Both the position numbers and the translations under genes were made by a program. From assembly GCF_022348085.1 (NCBI RefSeq), contig NZ_JAKRFN010000001.1, forward strand, positions 124,001 to 188,000: DNA of 64,000 bases, read 5' to 3'. Shown here one piece after another: positions 25,028 to 35,952 of this stretch. The number at the start of each line of letters is the position of its first letter. Within the stretch, counting starts at the first letter, position 1. The DNA is from Mycobacterium sp. PSTR-4-N. GTDB lineage: Bacteria > Actinomycetota > Actinomycetes > Mycobacteriales > Mycobacteriaceae. The notes under the pieces are model-generated. The model saw only the letters and a program-made list of their open reading frames with translations. It was not told the DNA's origin and did no database searches.

Positions 25028-25716
25028 TAGCGATCCATTCCGTAGACGCCGCGCTGTTCGTCGCGAACCAGCCGGCCGAGTTCGAGTTCGACGACCCGCT
25101 GACGCATGGAGTCGACGATGTGGTGGTCGTGGGTGGCCATCAGCACCGTCGTGCCGGTGCGGTTGATCCGCTCGAGCAGATCCATGATGTCCTTGCTGGT
25201 GTCCGGGTCGAGGTTGCCGGTCGGCTCGTCGGCCAACAGCACCAGCGGCCGATTGACGAACGCGCGGGCGATGGCCACCCGCTGCTGCTCGCCGCCGGAC
25301 AACTCGGCGGGCAGCCGGTTGGCCTTTCCCGACAAGCCGACCATCTCGAGCACGTCGGGCACCACCCGGTTTATGGTGTCGGACCGCTTGCCGATCACCT
25401 CGAGCGCGAACGCCACGTTCTCGAACACCGTCTTCTGCTGCAACAGCCGGAAATCCTGGAACACACAGCCGATGACCTGCCGCAAGCCGGGGATGTGCCG
25501 GCCGGACAGCTTGTTCACATGGAACTTGGAGACTCGGATGTCGCCGGTGGACGGGTGCTCCTCGCCCAGCAGCAGACGCATGAACGTGGATTTGCCAGAG
25601 CCGGACGGACCGATGAGGAAGACGAACTCACCCTTGTCGATCTTCAGCGAGACGTTGTCGAGGGCGGGACGCGCCGACGACTTGTACTGCTTGGAGACAT
25701 GGTCGAGGGTGATCAT
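25027..25716 (-). CDS. ftsE: Cell-division ATP-binding protein FtsE
   Basis: ATPase of the FtsEX complex. The 229 residues carry Walker [10 protein letters not shown] (about 37-45), the Q-loop CVFQDFRLL, signature LSGGEQQR, Walker [13 protein letters not shown] and the switch histidine in MATHDHH. ATG 25716 gives the standard [11 protein letters not shown] start; GTG 25719 is one codon earlier. It leads ftsX and smpB in a coupled operon. Confidence 0.97.
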   Translation of the reverse strand: MITLDHVSKQYKSSARPALDNVSLKIDKGEFVFLIGPSGSGKSTFMRLLLGEEHPSTGDIRVSKFHVNKLSGRHIPGLRQVIGCVFQDFRLLQQKTVFENVAFALEVIGKRSDTINRVVPDVLEMVGLSGKANRLPAELSGGEQQRVAIARAFVNRPLVLLADEPTGNLDPDTSKDIMDLLERINRTGTTVLMATHDHHIVDSMRQRVVELELGRLVRDEQRGVYGMDR

Positions 25717-25780
25717 CACGGCACGCCAGTGTAGCGGGGAGGAATGCGGTCACCACATCGCCGGACGGGGCGACGCGGGC

Positions 25781-26308
25781 TCACTGAGGCGGCTCTGGGG
25801 TCGTGATCGCGGGTGGGCCGGGTGGCGGCACCGACGTCGGTGCCAGCAGCGGCGGCGCCTGCGTCAACGTGATCGGACCGAGCGGACCGGAACCGTCGGG
25901 ATCGATGACGGTGGTCGTCGCACCGCCGGGCGCCGTGCCGGTCGTGGTGGGTGACGTCGTGGCGCCGTCGGACTCCGACGGCGACGGAGTGGACGTGGGC
26001 GTCGGCGAAGGAGTTGTCGTGGTGGTCGTCGTCGGGCTGGTGGTGGTCGTGGTCTCCCGCGGTGCGACGTTGGTGCGGGGCACCCACGTGTAGTTGGGGT
26101 CGGGCACGAAACCGGGCGGCACCACCTGCCCCGTCGAATCCTGCGGTGTGGCCGCGGGCTCGGGGGCATAGGTCTGGTTGACCCAGTACAGCGCGATGAA
26201 GGCGACGAGCAACACGACGGTGGAGGCCCGGACCTTGCCGCCGAAGAGGTAGACCCGCGAATGGCGGTCGCGCCGCCGCAACTTGTTGACGAACTCGGGC
26301 GTTTTCAC
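25781..26308 (-). CDS. Proline/threonine-rich single-pass membrane protein (Rv3103c-like)
   Basis: A 175-residue protein with a basic cytoplasmic start (KLRRRDRHSR), one transmembrane helix at about residues 22-42 (STVVLLVAFIALYWVNQ), and an extracellular tail very rich in Thr, Pro and Ser, including long TTT runs, with no predicted fold. GTG 26308 overlaps the MscS stop (GTGA), so it is coupled to the channel gene. It lies at the same place as the proline-rich Rv3103c between mscS and ftsE in M. tuberculosis. Function unknown; a role in the cell envelope is likely from topology. Confidence 0.8.
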   Translation of the reverse strand: MKTPEFVNKLRRRDRHSRVYLFGGKVRASTVVLLVAFIALYWVNQTYAPEPAATPQDSTGQVVPPGFVPDPNYTWVPRTNVAPRETTTTTSPTTTTTTTPSPTPTSTPSPSESDGATTSPTTTGTAPGGATTTVIDPDGSGPLGPITLTQAPPLLAPTSVPPPGPPAITTPEPPQ

Positions 26309-27276
26309 GACGTGCGCTCCGCTCTCGCGGGCTCGGCGGCCTCGTGGGGGCCCTCGCCGGTGGCGCTGATGTTGCTCACCGTCGGAGTGTGCTCCTGGGT
26401 CGCGATACCGGCCGTCGCCAGCGCGGCGATGATCAGGATGCGCAGGCGGCGACCGACCTCGAACTGCTTGCCGGGAAGTGTGCGGGCCACCATCCGCAGG
26501 TTCACCGTGTCGAGCTCGATGCTCTCCACACCCATCAGCTGCGGGGTGTCCAGCAGCAGCGCGCGCAGTCCCGGGTCGTCCATCGCCCGCTCGCCGACCC
26601 GGTGCAGGACCTCGTTGACGCTGTTGAGGTCCGCGGTGGTGGGCACCGGGATGTCGACGACCGCGCGCGCCCAGTCCTTCGACATGTTCAGCGAGCGCAC
26701 GATGTTGCCGTTGGGCACCGTCCACACCTCGCCTTCGCTGGTGCGCAGCTTGGTCACCCGCAGCGTGACCTCCTCCACGGTTCCCTCGGCCGCCTCCGGC
26801 GCCCCGAGCATGTTGACCTGCACCAGGTCGCCGAAGCCGTACTGGCGTTCGGTGATGATGAAGAAACCGGCCAGCAGATCCTGCACGAGCTTCTGGGCAC
26901 CGAAACCGAGCGCCGCGCCGATGACTGCGGCCGGTGCGACCAGCGAACTGACCGGGATCGCCAGGATGTCGGTGATCTGGACACCGACCATGACGAACAG
27001 CAGCGCGACGGACACCCAGGAGATCACCGAGGCCACTGCCTGCCGATGCTTGGCACTCTCGGTGCGGACCAGTTGGTCGCTCTCCTGGTACTGCGCATCG
27101 ATGCGACGGGTGACCCGCTGAGCGGTCCAGTTGATGAACCGGGCGGCCAGCAGGCCGCCGATCAGAAGCAGCGCGATCGGCACGCCGCGGCCGAGGATCC
27201 AGACACCGGTTTCGCCGGCCCAGAATCCTCGCCACCCGTCGGACAGGCTGAGCGCGAGCACCGTGTTAGTCGTCAT
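26305..27276 (-). CDS. MscS-family mechanosensitive channel
   Basis: Small-conductance mechanosensitive channel subunit of 323 residues. Three hydrophobic helices span about 25-55, 80-105 and 110-140; the pore helix region [23 protein letters not shown] is typical of MscS TM3, and FGDLVQVN...[28 protein letters not shown] is the beta-domain signature. The C-terminal cytoplasmic part is charged. ATG 27276 overlaps the prfB 3' end by 11 bases. Confidence 0.92.
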   Translation of the reverse strand: MTTNTVLALSLSDGWRGFWAGETGVWILGRGVPIALLLIGGLLAARFINWTAQRVTRRIDAQYQESDQLVRTESAKHRQAVASVISWVSVALLFVMVGVQITDILAIPVSSLVAPAAVIGAALGFGAQKLVQDLLAGFFIITERQYGFGDLVQVNMLGAPEAAEGTVEEVTLRVTKLRTSEGEVWTVPNGNIVRSLNMSKDWARAVVDIPVPTTADLNSVNEVLHRVGERAMDDPGLRALLLDTPQLMGVESIELDTVNLRMVARTLPGKQFEVGRRLRILIIAALATAGIATQEHTPTVSNISATGEGPHEAAEPARAERTS

Positions 27277-28381
27277 CTTTCCTGTTACGCCACCGGATCC
27301 CGGCCTCGAGGAACCCGTCGATGTCGCCGTCGAGGACAGCGCCCGGGTTGCCGACCTCGTATTCGGTGCGGAGGTCTTTCACCATCTGATAGGGGTGCAG
27401 AACGTAGGACCTCATCTGGTTACCCCAGGAACTGCCGCTGTCACTTTTGAGCGCATCGAGTTCGGCGCGTTCCTCCTGCCGTTTGCGTTCGAGCAGCTTG
27501 GCCTGAAGAACGCGCATCGCCGACACCTTGTTCTGCAGCTGCGATTTCTCGTTCTGGCAGGTGACGACGATGCCGGTGGGGATGTGAGTCAGCCGGACCG
27601 CCGAGTCGGTGGTGTTCACCGACTGCCCGCCGGGCCCGCTCGAGCGGTACACGTCGACGCGCACGTCCTGCTCGGGGATGTCGATGTGGTCGGTGGTCTC
27701 GGTGACCGGCAGAACCTCCACCTCGGCGAACGACGTCTGGCGGCGCCCCTGGTTGTCGAACGGGCTGATCCGAACCAATCGATGCGTGCCCTGCTCAACC
27801 GACAGCGTGCCGTAGGCGAACGGTGCGTGCACGGCGAAGGTCGCGCTCTTGATGCCGGCCTCCTCGGCGTACGACGTGTCGTAGACCTCGACGGGGTACT
27901 TGTGCTGCTCGGCCCATCGGATGTACATCCGCATCAGCATTTCCGCCCAGTCGGCGGCGTCCACGCCCCCGGCGCCCGAACGGATGTTGACCAGCGCCTC
28001 CCGCTCGTCGTACTCGCCGGAGAGCAGGGTGCGCACCTCGAGCGCCTCGATGTCCTCGCGCAACTGCCGCAGCTCCGCGTCGGCCTCTGACACGGCCGAG
28101 GCGACCGCCTCGCCCTCCTCCTCGGCGGCGAGTTCGTAGAGCACCGGCAGATCCTCGACCCGCTGCCGCAGCTCCTCGACCCGGCGCAGCTCGTTCTGGG
28201 CGTGCGACAGGTCGCTGGTCACCTTCTGGCCCCGCGCCTGGTCATCCCACAGCTTCGGGTCGGACGCCTCCTCCTCGAGCTGCGCGATGCGCCCGCGAAG
28301 GCCCTCGACGTCGAGAACACGCTCCACAGTGGTGAGCGTGGAGTCGAGGGCTGCGATATCGGCTTGCCGGTCAGGATCCAC
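27266..28381 (-). CDS. prfB: Peptide chain release factor 2
   Basis: Terminates translation at UGA and UAA. The 371-residue protein has the stop-codon-reading tripeptide SPF at 206-208 and the peptidyl-transferase GGQ at 251-253 ([16 protein letters not shown]). The frame is continuous from ATG 28381, without the internal UGA frameshift site that controls prfB in many bacteria, as is usual for actinobacteria. It is divergent from fprA across 134 bases. Confidence 0.97.
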   Translation of the reverse strand: MDPDRQADIAALDSTLTTVERVLDVEGLRGRIAQLEEEASDPKLWDDQARGQKVTSDLSHAQNELRRVEELRQRVEDLPVLYELAAEEEGEAVASAVSEADAELRQLREDIEALEVRTLLSGEYDEREALVNIRSGAGGVDAADWAEMLMRMYIRWAEQHKYPVEVYDTSYAEEAGIKSATFAVHAPFAYGTLSVEQGTHRLVRISPFDNQGRRQTSFAEVEVLPVTETTDHIDIPEQDVRVDVYRSSGPGGQSVNTTDSAVRLTHIPTGIVVTCQNEKSQLQNKVSAMRVLQAKLLERKRQEERAELDALKSDSGSSWGNQMRSYVLHPYQMVKDLRTEYEVGNPGAVLDGDIDGFLEAGIRWRNRKDDD

Positions 28382-28515
28382 GGGAGTTCAGGGTACCGGT
28401 CCGCGCGTTCTCCTCGACCGACGCCGACCGCGTTCTAGCATCGGGAGGCAACCTCGTCCGGCCGCGACGCGACAGCCCCCTGCGCGTGGCCGGGCCGCGA
28501 CAGAAGGCAGCCCAC

Positions 28516-29895
28516 ATGCCCCCAATGCGTCCGTACCATGTGGCGATCGTCGGCTCGGGACCGTCCGGGTTCTTCGCCGCCGCCGCCCTGTTGAAGGCCG
28601 CCGACGGCGAGGACCTCGGCCGCAACGTCTGCGTCGACATGCTCGAGATGCTGCCCACCCCGTGGGGTCTGGTCCGATCGGGTGTCGCGCCCGACCATCC
28701 GAAGATCAAGTCGATCTCCGCGCAGTTCGACAAGATCGCCGCCGACCCGCGATTCCGGTTCTTCGGCAACGTCGTGGTCGGCGAGCACGTCCAACCCGCC
28801 GAACTCGCGCAGACCTACGACGCGGTGATCTACGCCAACGGCGCCCAATCCGACCGTCCGCTGGGCATCCCGGGTGAGGACCTGCCGGGCAGTGTCGCCG
28901 CGGTCGATTTCGTCGGCTGGTACAACGCACACCCGCATTACCAATCGATGGCCCCCGACATCTCGTGCGGCCGCGCGGTGGTGGTCGGTAACGGCAACGT
29001 GGCCATCGACGTGGCCCGCATCCTGGTCAGCGATCCGGATCTGCTGGCCGAGACCGACATCGCCGACCACGCGCTGGACTCCCTGCGCGAGCGCGGGGTG
29101 GAGGAGGTGCTCGTGATCGGCCGCCGCGGTCCGCTGCAGGCGCCGTTCACGACGCTGGAATTGCGCGAACTCGGTGAGCTGGAGGCGCTCGGTGACGTCG
29201 ACGTGATCGTCGACCCGGCCGAGTTCGCCGACATCACCGACGCCGACCTCGACGACGCAGGCAAGACCGTGCGCAACAACATCAAGGTGCTGCGCGCCTA
29301 CGGCGAGAAGGAGCTCACGGGCGCCAAGCGGCGGATCGTCTTCCGGTTCCGCACCTCACCGATCGAGATCAAGGGCGACGGCAAGGTCGAGTCGATCGTG
29401 CTGGGCCGCAACGAGTTGGTGCGCGGCGACGACGGCCGGGTGTCTGCCCGCGACACCGGTGAGCGCGAGGAAGTGCCCGCCCAGCTGGTCGTGCGCGCGG
29501 TCGGATACCGCGGCGTCCCGATGCCAGGTCTGCCGTTCGACGATCGGTCGGGCACGATCCCGCACACCGACGGGCGGATCGAGGGAAGCCGCAACGAGTA
29601 CGTCGTCGGGTGGATCAAGCGCGGCCCCACCGGCGTGATCGGAAGCAACAAGAGCGATTCGGCCGACACCGTCCACACTCTGCTCGCCGACCTGCAGGCC
29701 GCCGAGCCGACCGACCGCGGCGAGGACCACGCCGCGAACGTCGAGCAGTGGCTACTCGACCGTCAGCCCAAGCTGGTCACCAACGATCACTGGCGGCTGA
29801 TCGACGCGCACGAGCGAAGCACCGGCCAGGGGTCGGGGCGCCCGCGGATCAAGCTGACCAGCGTGGAGGAGTTACTCCGGATTGGGCACGGGTGA
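28516..29895 (+). CDS. fprA: NADPH-ferredoxin/adrenodoxin reductase FprA
   Basis: Transfers electrons from NADPH to ferredoxins that feed P450 and other oxygenases. The 459 residues include FAD-binding IVGSGPSGFFAAAAL near the N-terminus, LEMLPTPWGLVRSGVAPDHPKIK, the NADP site VVGNGNVAIDVARIL with GRRGPLQA, and ATG-type C-terminal WIKRGPTGVIGSNK. ATG 28516 has AGAAGG eight bases upstream; ATG 28525 (MRPYHV) matches the shorter M. tuberculosis start and is the alternative. Its 3' end overlaps a convergent gene by 24 bases. Confidence 0.96.
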   Translation: MPPMRPYHVAIVGSGPSGFFAAAALLKAADGEDLGRNVCVDMLEMLPTPWGLVRSGVAPDHPKIKSISAQFDKIAADPRFRFFGNVVVGEHVQPAELAQTYDAVIYANGAQSDRPLGIPGEDLPGSVAAVDFVGWYNAHPHYQSMAPDISCGRAVVVGNGNVAIDVARILVSDPDLLAETDIADHALDSLRERGVEEVLVIGRRGPLQAPFTTLELRELGELEALGDVDVIVDPAEFADITDADLDDAGKTVRNNIKVLRAYGEKELTGAKRRIVFRFRTSPIEIKGDGKVESIVLGRNELVRGDDGRVSARDTGEREEVPAQLVVRAVGYRGVPMPGLPFDDRSGTIPHTDGRIEGSRNEYVVGWIKRGPTGVIGSNKSDSADTVHTLLADLQAAEPTDRGEDHAANVEQWLLDRQPKLVTNDHWRLIDAHERSTGQGSGRPRIKLTSVEELLRIGHG

Positions 29896-30228
29896 GCCGA
29901 ACGCCCACTTCTCCGGATTGCGGGGCGAGTACACCACGTCCATGAGCTGGCCCATCGTCGGCCAGGCGGTCACGTCGACGACCATCCGGGTGTAGACGGT
30001 GTACTCGTTGACGGTGGGGCCGTTGATGACGCCGGTGATCGTCACGTACTGCTCCCCGGTCACGTCGTCGGGGCGCGGACTCACCCCGGTGACCAGGAGT
30101 GTGCCCGGCACCCAGTCGTTGCCCACGCCGCGCTTGCGCATGATCCGGGGCGCTGCGACGAGCACGATGGCGCCGATGATCAACAGCATGATCGCGAGTT
30201 CAACCACACCGCCATGGTAGGACTCCAC
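29872..30228 (-). CDS. Small membrane protein of unknown function
   Basis: A 118-residue protein with one transmembrane helix near the N-terminus ([23 protein letters not shown] type) and a beta-rich domain ([37 protein letters not shown]) that recalls DUF3592-like proteins. GTG 30228 is two bases from the divergent hisN start; GTG 30207 would shorten it to 111 residues and leave room for a promoter, so the start is uncertain. The 3' 24 bases are antisense to the end of fprA. Confidence 0.7.
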   Translation of the reverse strand: MESYHGGVVELAIMLLIIGAIVLVAAPRIMRKRGVGNDWVPGTLLVTGVSPRPDDVTGEQYVTITGVINGPTVNEYTVYTRMVVDVTAWPTMGQLMDVVYSPRNPEKWAFGSPVPNPE

Positions 30229-30230
30229 AT

Positions 30231-31031
30231 ATGAGCACCGATTCCCCTGACGTCGCCGACGACCTCGCCCTGGCCCTCACGTTGGCCGGGGAGGCCGATG
30301 CGCTGACGATGCAGCGCTTCGGTGCGGTGGATCTGCGCGTCGAGACGAAGCCGGACATGACCCCGGCCACCGACGCCGATCTGGACGCCGAGAGGTTGTT
30401 GCGGGACCGGTTGGCCCAGCAACGCCCCGCCGACTCGGTGTTCGGCGAGGAGTTCGGCGGCACGACGGAGTTCGCGGGCCGGCAGTGGGTCGTCGACCCG
30501 ATCGACGGAACCAAGAACTTCGTCCGCGGCGTGCCGGTGTGGGCGACGTTGATCGCGCTGCTCGTCGACGGTGTGCCCCAGGTCGGCGTGGTGAGCGCAC
30601 CCGCGCTGGCGCGGCGCTGGTGGGCCGGGAGCGGCCAGGGTGCCTTCACCTCTTTTTCCGGACCCGCGAGCGCGACGCGCCCCATCTCGGTCTCCGGCGT
30701 GGCCGACCTCGGCTCGGCCAGCCTCTCCTACTCCGATCTGACCACCGGGTGGGAGGCCGCGCGCTCGACGTTCGTCGATCTCACCGACGCGGTCTGGCGC
30801 ACCCGCGGCTACGGCGACTTCTGGTCGTACTGCCTGGTGGCCGAGGGCGCTGTCGACGTCGCGGTGGAACCGGAGGTCAAGCTGTGGGACCTCGCCCCGC
30901 TCGACATCCTGGTCCGAGAGGCCGGCGGCCGGTTCACCGACCTCTCCGCCCGGCCGGGGCCGCACGGTGGCAGCGCCGTGGCCACCAACGGGCTGTTGCA
31001 CGACGCGGTACTCGCCGCGCTTGTGAAATAG
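30231..31031 (+). CDS. hisN: Histidinol-phosphatase, inositol-monophosphatase type
   Basis: Dephosphorylates histidinol phosphate in histidine biosynthesis. The 266 residues carry the metal-site motifs of the IMPase superfamily: [21 protein letters not shown] and [19 protein letters not shown]. It lies just before fadE24, as hisN (Rv3137) lies near fadE24 in M. tuberculosis. Activity on inositol phosphates cannot be excluded from sequence alone. Confidence 0.88.
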   Translation: MSTDSPDVADDLALALTLAGEADALTMQRFGAVDLRVETKPDMTPATDADLDAERLLRDRLAQQRPADSVFGEEFGGTTEFAGRQWVVDPIDGTKNFVRGVPVWATLIALLVDGVPQVGVVSAPALARRWWAGSGQGAFTSFSGPASATRPISVSGVADLGSASLSYSDLTTGWEAARSTFVDLTDAVWRTRGYGDFWSYCLVAEGAVDVAVEPEVKLWDLAPLDILVREAGGRFTDLSARPGPHGGSAVATNGLLHDAVLAALVK

Positions 31032-31048
31032 GCAACAATCGACCGACC

Positions 31049-31087
31049 TTACTCAATAGTCAGTTCCGATACCTTACTCTGGAGTCA
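31049..31087 (+). promoter_or_regulatory. Tandem operator-like boxes in fadE24 promoter
   Basis: Two copies of a TNACTN4AGTNA box (31049-31062 and 31074-31087) with centres 25 bases apart, within a 25-base direct repeat (ACCTTACTC...AGTCAGTT at 31046 and 31071). TACCTT at 31070-31075 fits a -10 box, so a bound regulator would cover the promoter. The regulator is not identified. Confidence 0.55.
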
Positions 31088-31132
31088 GTTGCGCATCTGC
31101 GCTCATCCGATCCCACTGGAGGCAGCTGACCG

Positions 31133-32515
31133 ATGACGAACACCCTGCCGTCCAAGCGAAGCGGCCAGGAAAGCGCCGTGGGCTTGCGTAAGCACAAGCG
31201 TTCTGCGACCGATATCGGCATCGCGCTGCTCACGCCCCTGATCGGGCAGGAGTTCCTCGACAAGTACAACCTGCGTGACCCGCTCAACCGTGGCCTGAAA
31301 TACGGCGTTAAACACGCGTTCTCCGCCGCGGGCGCCACCACGCGCCAGTTCAAGCGCGTACAGAGTCTCGGCAAGCCCGCGACGCGGCTGAAGCCCAGCG
31401 GCGCCGACTACTTCGACCTCACCCCCGACGACGACCAGAAGATGATCGTCTCGACCGTCGAGGAATTCGCCGAGGAGATCCTGCGTCCGGCCGCACACGA
31501 CGCCGACGCTGCGGCCGCCTATCCCCCGGACCTGATCACCAAGGCCGCCGAACTGGGCGTCACCGCGATCAACATCCCCGAGGACTTCGACGGCATCGCC
31601 GAGCACCGCAGCACCGTCACCAACGCGTTGGTGGCCGAGGCGCTCGCCTACGGCGACATGGGTCTGGCGCTGCCCATCCTGGCGCCCGGCGGCGTGGCGT
31701 CGGCCCTGACCCACTGGGGAAGCGCCGACCAGCAGGCGACCTACCTGCCGGAATTCGCAGGCGAGAACGTGCCGCAGGCGTGTGTGGCGATCGCCGAACC
31801 GCACCCGCTGTTCGACCCGACCTCGCTCAAGACGACCGCGGTGCGCACCCCCAGCGGTTACCGGCTCGACGGCGTCAAATCGCTGGTACCGGCGGCCGCC
31901 GACGCGGAACTGTTCGTTATCGCCGCGCAGCTGAACGGCAAGCCGACGCTGTTCCTGGTCGAGTCGTCGGCCGGCGGGGTGACGGTCACCCCCGATCCCA
32001 GCATGGGCATCCGGGCGGCTGCGCTCGGTCGAGTCGAACTCGACAAGGTCACCGTGCCGCTGAGCGCTCGCCTCGGCGAAGACGTCAGCGAGGCCGAGCA
32101 CGACAGCAATTACTCCGAGGCGATCGCGCTGTCGCGGCTGGGGTGGGCAGCGCTGGCGGTCGGCACCTCGCACGCCGTTCTCGACTACGTCGTCCCCTAC
32201 GTCAAGGAGCGCGAAGCGTTCGGCGAACCGATTGCCCACCGACAGTCGGTGGCGTTCATGTGCGCCAACATCGCGATCGAGTTGGACGGTCTGCGGTTGA
32301 TCACCTGGCGCGGCGCCGCGCGCGCCGAACAGGGACTCTCGTTCGCGCGCGAAGCGGCGCTGGCCAAGAAGCTGGGCACCGACAAGGGCATGCAGATCGG
32401 CCTCGACGGCGTGCAGTTGCTGGGCGGCCACGGCTACACGAAGGAACATCCGGTCGAGCGGTGGTACCGCGACCTGCGTGCTCTCGGCGTCGCCGAGGGT
32501 GTCGTGGTCCTCTAG
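31133..32515 (+). CDS. fadE24: Acyl-CoA dehydrogenase FadE24
   Basis: A 460-residue acyl-CoA dehydrogenase with about 85 extra N-terminal residues (GLRKHKRSATDIGIALLTPLIGQEFLDKY) before the family core. Core motifs include CVAIAEPHPLFDP, PSMGIRAAALGRVELDKVTVP and the C-terminal GLDGVQLLGGHGYTKEHPVERWYRDLRAL. ATG 31133 follows a GGAGG-type site. Together with the next gene it matches the fadE24-fadE23 pair (Rv3139-Rv3140), whose proteins probably act together. The tandem boxes upstream suggest tight control. Confidence 0.88.
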   Translation: MTNTLPSKRSGQESAVGLRKHKRSATDIGIALLTPLIGQEFLDKYNLRDPLNRGLKYGVKHAFSAAGATTRQFKRVQSLGKPATRLKPSGADYFDLTPDDDQKMIVSTVEEFAEEILRPAAHDADAAAAYPPDLITKAAELGVTAINIPEDFDGIAEHRSTVTNALVAEALAYGDMGLALPILAPGGVASALTHWGSADQQATYLPEFAGENVPQACVAIAEPHPLFDPTSLKTTAVRTPSGYRLDGVKSLVPAAADAELFVIAAQLNGKPTLFLVESSAGGVTVTPDPSMGIRAAALGRVELDKVTVPLSARLGEDVSEAEHDSNYSEAIALSRLGWAALAVGTSHAVLDYVVPYVKEREAFGEPIAHRQSVAFMCANIAIELDGLRLITWRGAARAEQGLSFAREAALAKKLGTDKGMQIGLDGVQLLGGHGYTKEHPVERWYRDLRALGVAEGVVVL

Positions 32516-32546
32516 CAGCAGCATTTCACTAGGAAGGCGAACCAAC

Positions 32547-33758
32547 ATGGCGATCAATCTGGAAATGCCGAAGAAGCTGCAGGCGGTCATCGAGAAGGGC
32601 CACCAGGGCGCGGCAGAGATGCTGCGACCGATCTCGCGCAAGTACGACCTGCGCGAGCACGACTACCCCGTCGAGCTCGACACACTGGCGACCCTCTTCG
32701 AGGGCATCTCGGAAGCGAACACGATCTCGTTCGCCGGCGCCGAGGCGTTCAGCAAGGACGGCGACGGGCCGAAGGGAAACATCAACGGCGCCAACATGTC
32801 TGCGCTTCTCAACGCGCTCGAGGTGAGCTGGGGCGATGTCGCGTTGCTGCTGTCGGTGCCCTATCAGGGCCTCGGCAACGCGGCGATCTCCAGCGTGGCC
32901 ACCCCCGAACAGCTGGAGCGGTTGGGCAAGGTGTGGGCCGCGATGGCCATCACCGAGCCCGGGTTCGGCTCGGACTCCGCGGCGGTGACGACGACGGCCG
33001 TCCTCGACGGAGACGAGTACGTCATCAACGGCGAGAAGATCTATGTGACCGCCGGATCGCGTGCCACCCACATCGTGGTGTGGGCGACGCTGGACAAGTC
33101 CAAGGGACGTGCGGCGATCAAGTCGTTCATCGTGCCGCGCGACCATCCCGGGGTGACCGTGGAGCGGCTGGAGAACAAGCTCGGCATCAAGGCCTCCGAC
33201 ACGGCGGCGATCCGGTTCGAGAACGCCCGCATCCCGAAGGACAACCTGCTCGGCAGCCCGGAGATCCAGGTGGACAAGGGCTTCGCCGGAGTGATGGAAA
33301 CCTTCGACAACACCCGGCCGATCGTGGCGGCGATGGCCGTGGGTGTCGCCCGCGCGGCGCTGGAGGAGCTGCGCACGATCCTCACCGACGCCGGCATCGA
33401 GATCTCCTACGACAAGCCCGCACACGCCCAGAGCGCCGCGGCGGCGGAATTCCTGCGGATGGAGGCCGACTGGGAGGCCGGCTACCTGCTGACCGTGCGC
33501 TCGGCATGGCAGGCCGACAACAAGATCCCGAATTCCAAAGAAGCGTCGATGGGCAAGGCCAAGGCCGCCCGGGTGGGCACCGACATCACCCTCAAGGCCG
33601 TCGAAATGGCAGGCACCACAGGCTATTCCGAACAGACTCTGCTGGAGAAGTGGGCCCGCGACTCGAAGATCCTCGACATCTTCGAGGGCACCCAGCAGAT
33701 CCAGCAGCTCGTCGTGGCCCGCCGCCTGCTCGGCTTGTCCTCGGCCGAATTGAAGTAG
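32547..33758 (+). CDS. fadE23: Acyl-CoA dehydrogenase FadE23
   Basis: A 403-residue acyl-CoA dehydrogenase. AITEPGFGSDSAAVTTTA, YVTAGSRATHIVVWA, KASDTAAIRFENARIP and the C-terminal FEGTQQIQQLVVARRLLG are all present. ATG 32547 follows AGGAAGG (32531-32537); the longer open frame is read-through of the fadE24 end. It is 31 bases downstream of fadE24 on the same strand. Substrate unknown. Confidence 0.9.
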   Translation: MAINLEMPKKLQAVIEKGHQGAAEMLRPISRKYDLREHDYPVELDTLATLFEGISEANTISFAGAEAFSKDGDGPKGNINGANMSALLNALEVSWGDVALLLSVPYQGLGNAAISSVATPEQLERLGKVWAAMAITEPGFGSDSAAVTTTAVLDGDEYVINGEKIYVTAGSRATHIVVWATLDKSKGRAAIKSFIVPRDHPGVTVERLENKLGIKASDTAAIRFENARIPKDNLLGSPEIQVDKGFAGVMETFDNTRPIVAAMAVGVARAALEELRTILTDAGIEISYDKPAHAQSAAAAEFLRMEADWEAGYLLTVRSAWQADNKIPNSKEASMGKAKAARVGTDITLKAVEMAGTTGYSEQTLLEKWARDSKILDIFEGTQQIQQLVVARRLLGLSSAELK

Positions 33759-33779
33759 GTCGCCCCCGGGTGACGCCGG

Positions 33780-34778
33780 TCAGAACCCGTCGTGCACGAC
33801 CACGCGGGTTCGACCGGTGACGCCGCCGCCGACGATGGTCTTCAGCACCTCGTCGACGCGGCGAACCGGTACGTCGGTGGTGACACGCGCGAGATGACGT
33901 GGGGCGAGGCCGGATTCGATCTGCGCCCAGACCTCGCGGCGCCGGGCGATCGGCAACAGAACCGAGTCGATCCCCGCCAGCGTCACCCCGCGCAGGATGA
34001 AGGGCATCACCGTCGCGGGCAGGTCGGGTGACCCCGCCAGGCCGGAGATCGCGGCCACCCCACCGTATTTCAGTGTGCTGAGGGCGTAGGCCAGTGTGGG
34101 CCCGCCGACGCAGTCCACCACCGCGGCCCAGTGCGCCTTGCCCAGCGCCCGGACCTTTTCATCGGGACCGGGTACACGGTCGATGACCTCGGAGGCGCCG
34201 AGATCACGCAGCAGGTCGCGCGCCTGCGCCTTGCCCGTCGACGCCACCACCTCGTAGCCCAGACCGGCCAGCAAGTCGACGCTGACACTGCCCACTCCCC
34301 CGGTGGCGCCGGTGACCAGCACCGGTCCGTCGCCGGGTTGCACCCCGTGGCCACGCAGCGCATCGACGCTCAGCGCGGCGGTGAAGCCGGCCGTGCCGAT
34401 GGCGGCGGCGTCGGCCGTGCTCATCGTCCCGAGCTTGACCAGATAGTCGGCCGGGTACCGGGCGACCTGGGCGTAGCCGCCGTGCCGTCCGGTGCCGATG
34501 TCCTGGCCGTGAGCGAACACGGTGTCGCCGACGGCGAACTCCTGTGACGTGCTGGCGGTGACCGTTCCGGCGACGTCGATGCCGGGGATCAGCGGATAGG
34601 CCCGCGCCACGCCACCTTTGGGCGTGACGGCGAGCGCGTCCTTGTAGTTGACGCTGGAGTACTCGACGTGGATCTCGACATCGCCGTTGGGCAGGAACGA
34701 CTCGTCCACCACCTCGTGACGCAGCACGATGCCGCCCTCGCCGTCCTCATGCGCCACCATCGCGTTGATCTCGGTCAT
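33780..34778 (-). CDS. MDR-family acrylyl-CoA reductase-like oxidoreductase (AcuI/YhdH type)
   Basis: A 332-residue NADPH-dependent reductase without zinc ligands. EVEYSSVNYKDALAVTPKGG-type N-terminus, PGIDVAGTV, the VTGATGGVGSVSVDLLAGLGYEVVASTGK dinucleotide site and AISGLAGSPDLPATVMPFILRGVTLAGIDS match the acrylyl-CoA reductase branch. ATG 34778 is chosen over 34805 because homology starts at MTEINAMVA. It is convergent with fadE23 and may reduce an enoyl-CoA; the substrate is not known. Confidence 0.85.
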   Translation of the reverse strand: MTEINAMVAHEDGEGGIVLRHEVVDESFLPNGDVEIHVEYSSVNYKDALAVTPKGGVARAYPLIPGIDVAGTVTASTSQEFAVGDTVFAHGQDIGTGRHGGYAQVARYPADYLVKLGTMSTADAAAIGTAGFTAALSVDALRGHGVQPGDGPVLVTGATGGVGSVSVDLLAGLGYEVVASTGKAQARDLLRDLGASEVIDRVPGPDEKVRALGKAHWAAVVDCVGGPTLAYALSTLKYGGVAAISGLAGSPDLPATVMPFILRGVTLAGIDSVLLPIARRREVWAQIESGLAPRHLARVTTDVPVRRVDEVLKTIVGGGVTGRTRVVVHDGF

Positions 34779-34809
34779 GTCGCCACGATAGCCACCACTG
34801 GACAACGAG

Positions 34810-34841
34810 GAAGCCCCCGGCCGCAGTCGGCCGGGGGCTTC
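34810..34841 (-). terminator. Terminator of the antigen 85 gene
   Basis: Perfect 14-base arms (34810-34823 and 34828-34841; GAAGCCCCCGGCCG and complement) with a 4-base loop, 30 bases after the mycolyltransferase stop on the minus strand and 31 bases before the MDR gene start. No long T-run. Confidence 0.85.
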
Positions 34842-34871
34842 GTCGATCTCTGGTCGATCTCTGGTCGGTGA

Positions 34872-35936
<1,065 letters not shown>

Positions 35937-35952
35937 TCACCGCGTTGTGGCG

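Noticed and set aside
25800..26100. Repetitive ACC/ACG-type tract as a possible DNA repeat
   Set aside because: It is the Thr/Pro-rich coding region of the membrane protein at 25781-26308; the periodicity is codon-driven.
28270..28381. Programmed frameshift site in prfB
   Set aside because: The reading frame is continuous from ATG 28381 with no internal UGA, as usual in actinobacteria.
34843..34864. Tandem 11-mer TCGATCTCTGG x2
   Set aside because: Two copies just after the antigen 85 terminator stem; too short to interpret and probably replication slippage.
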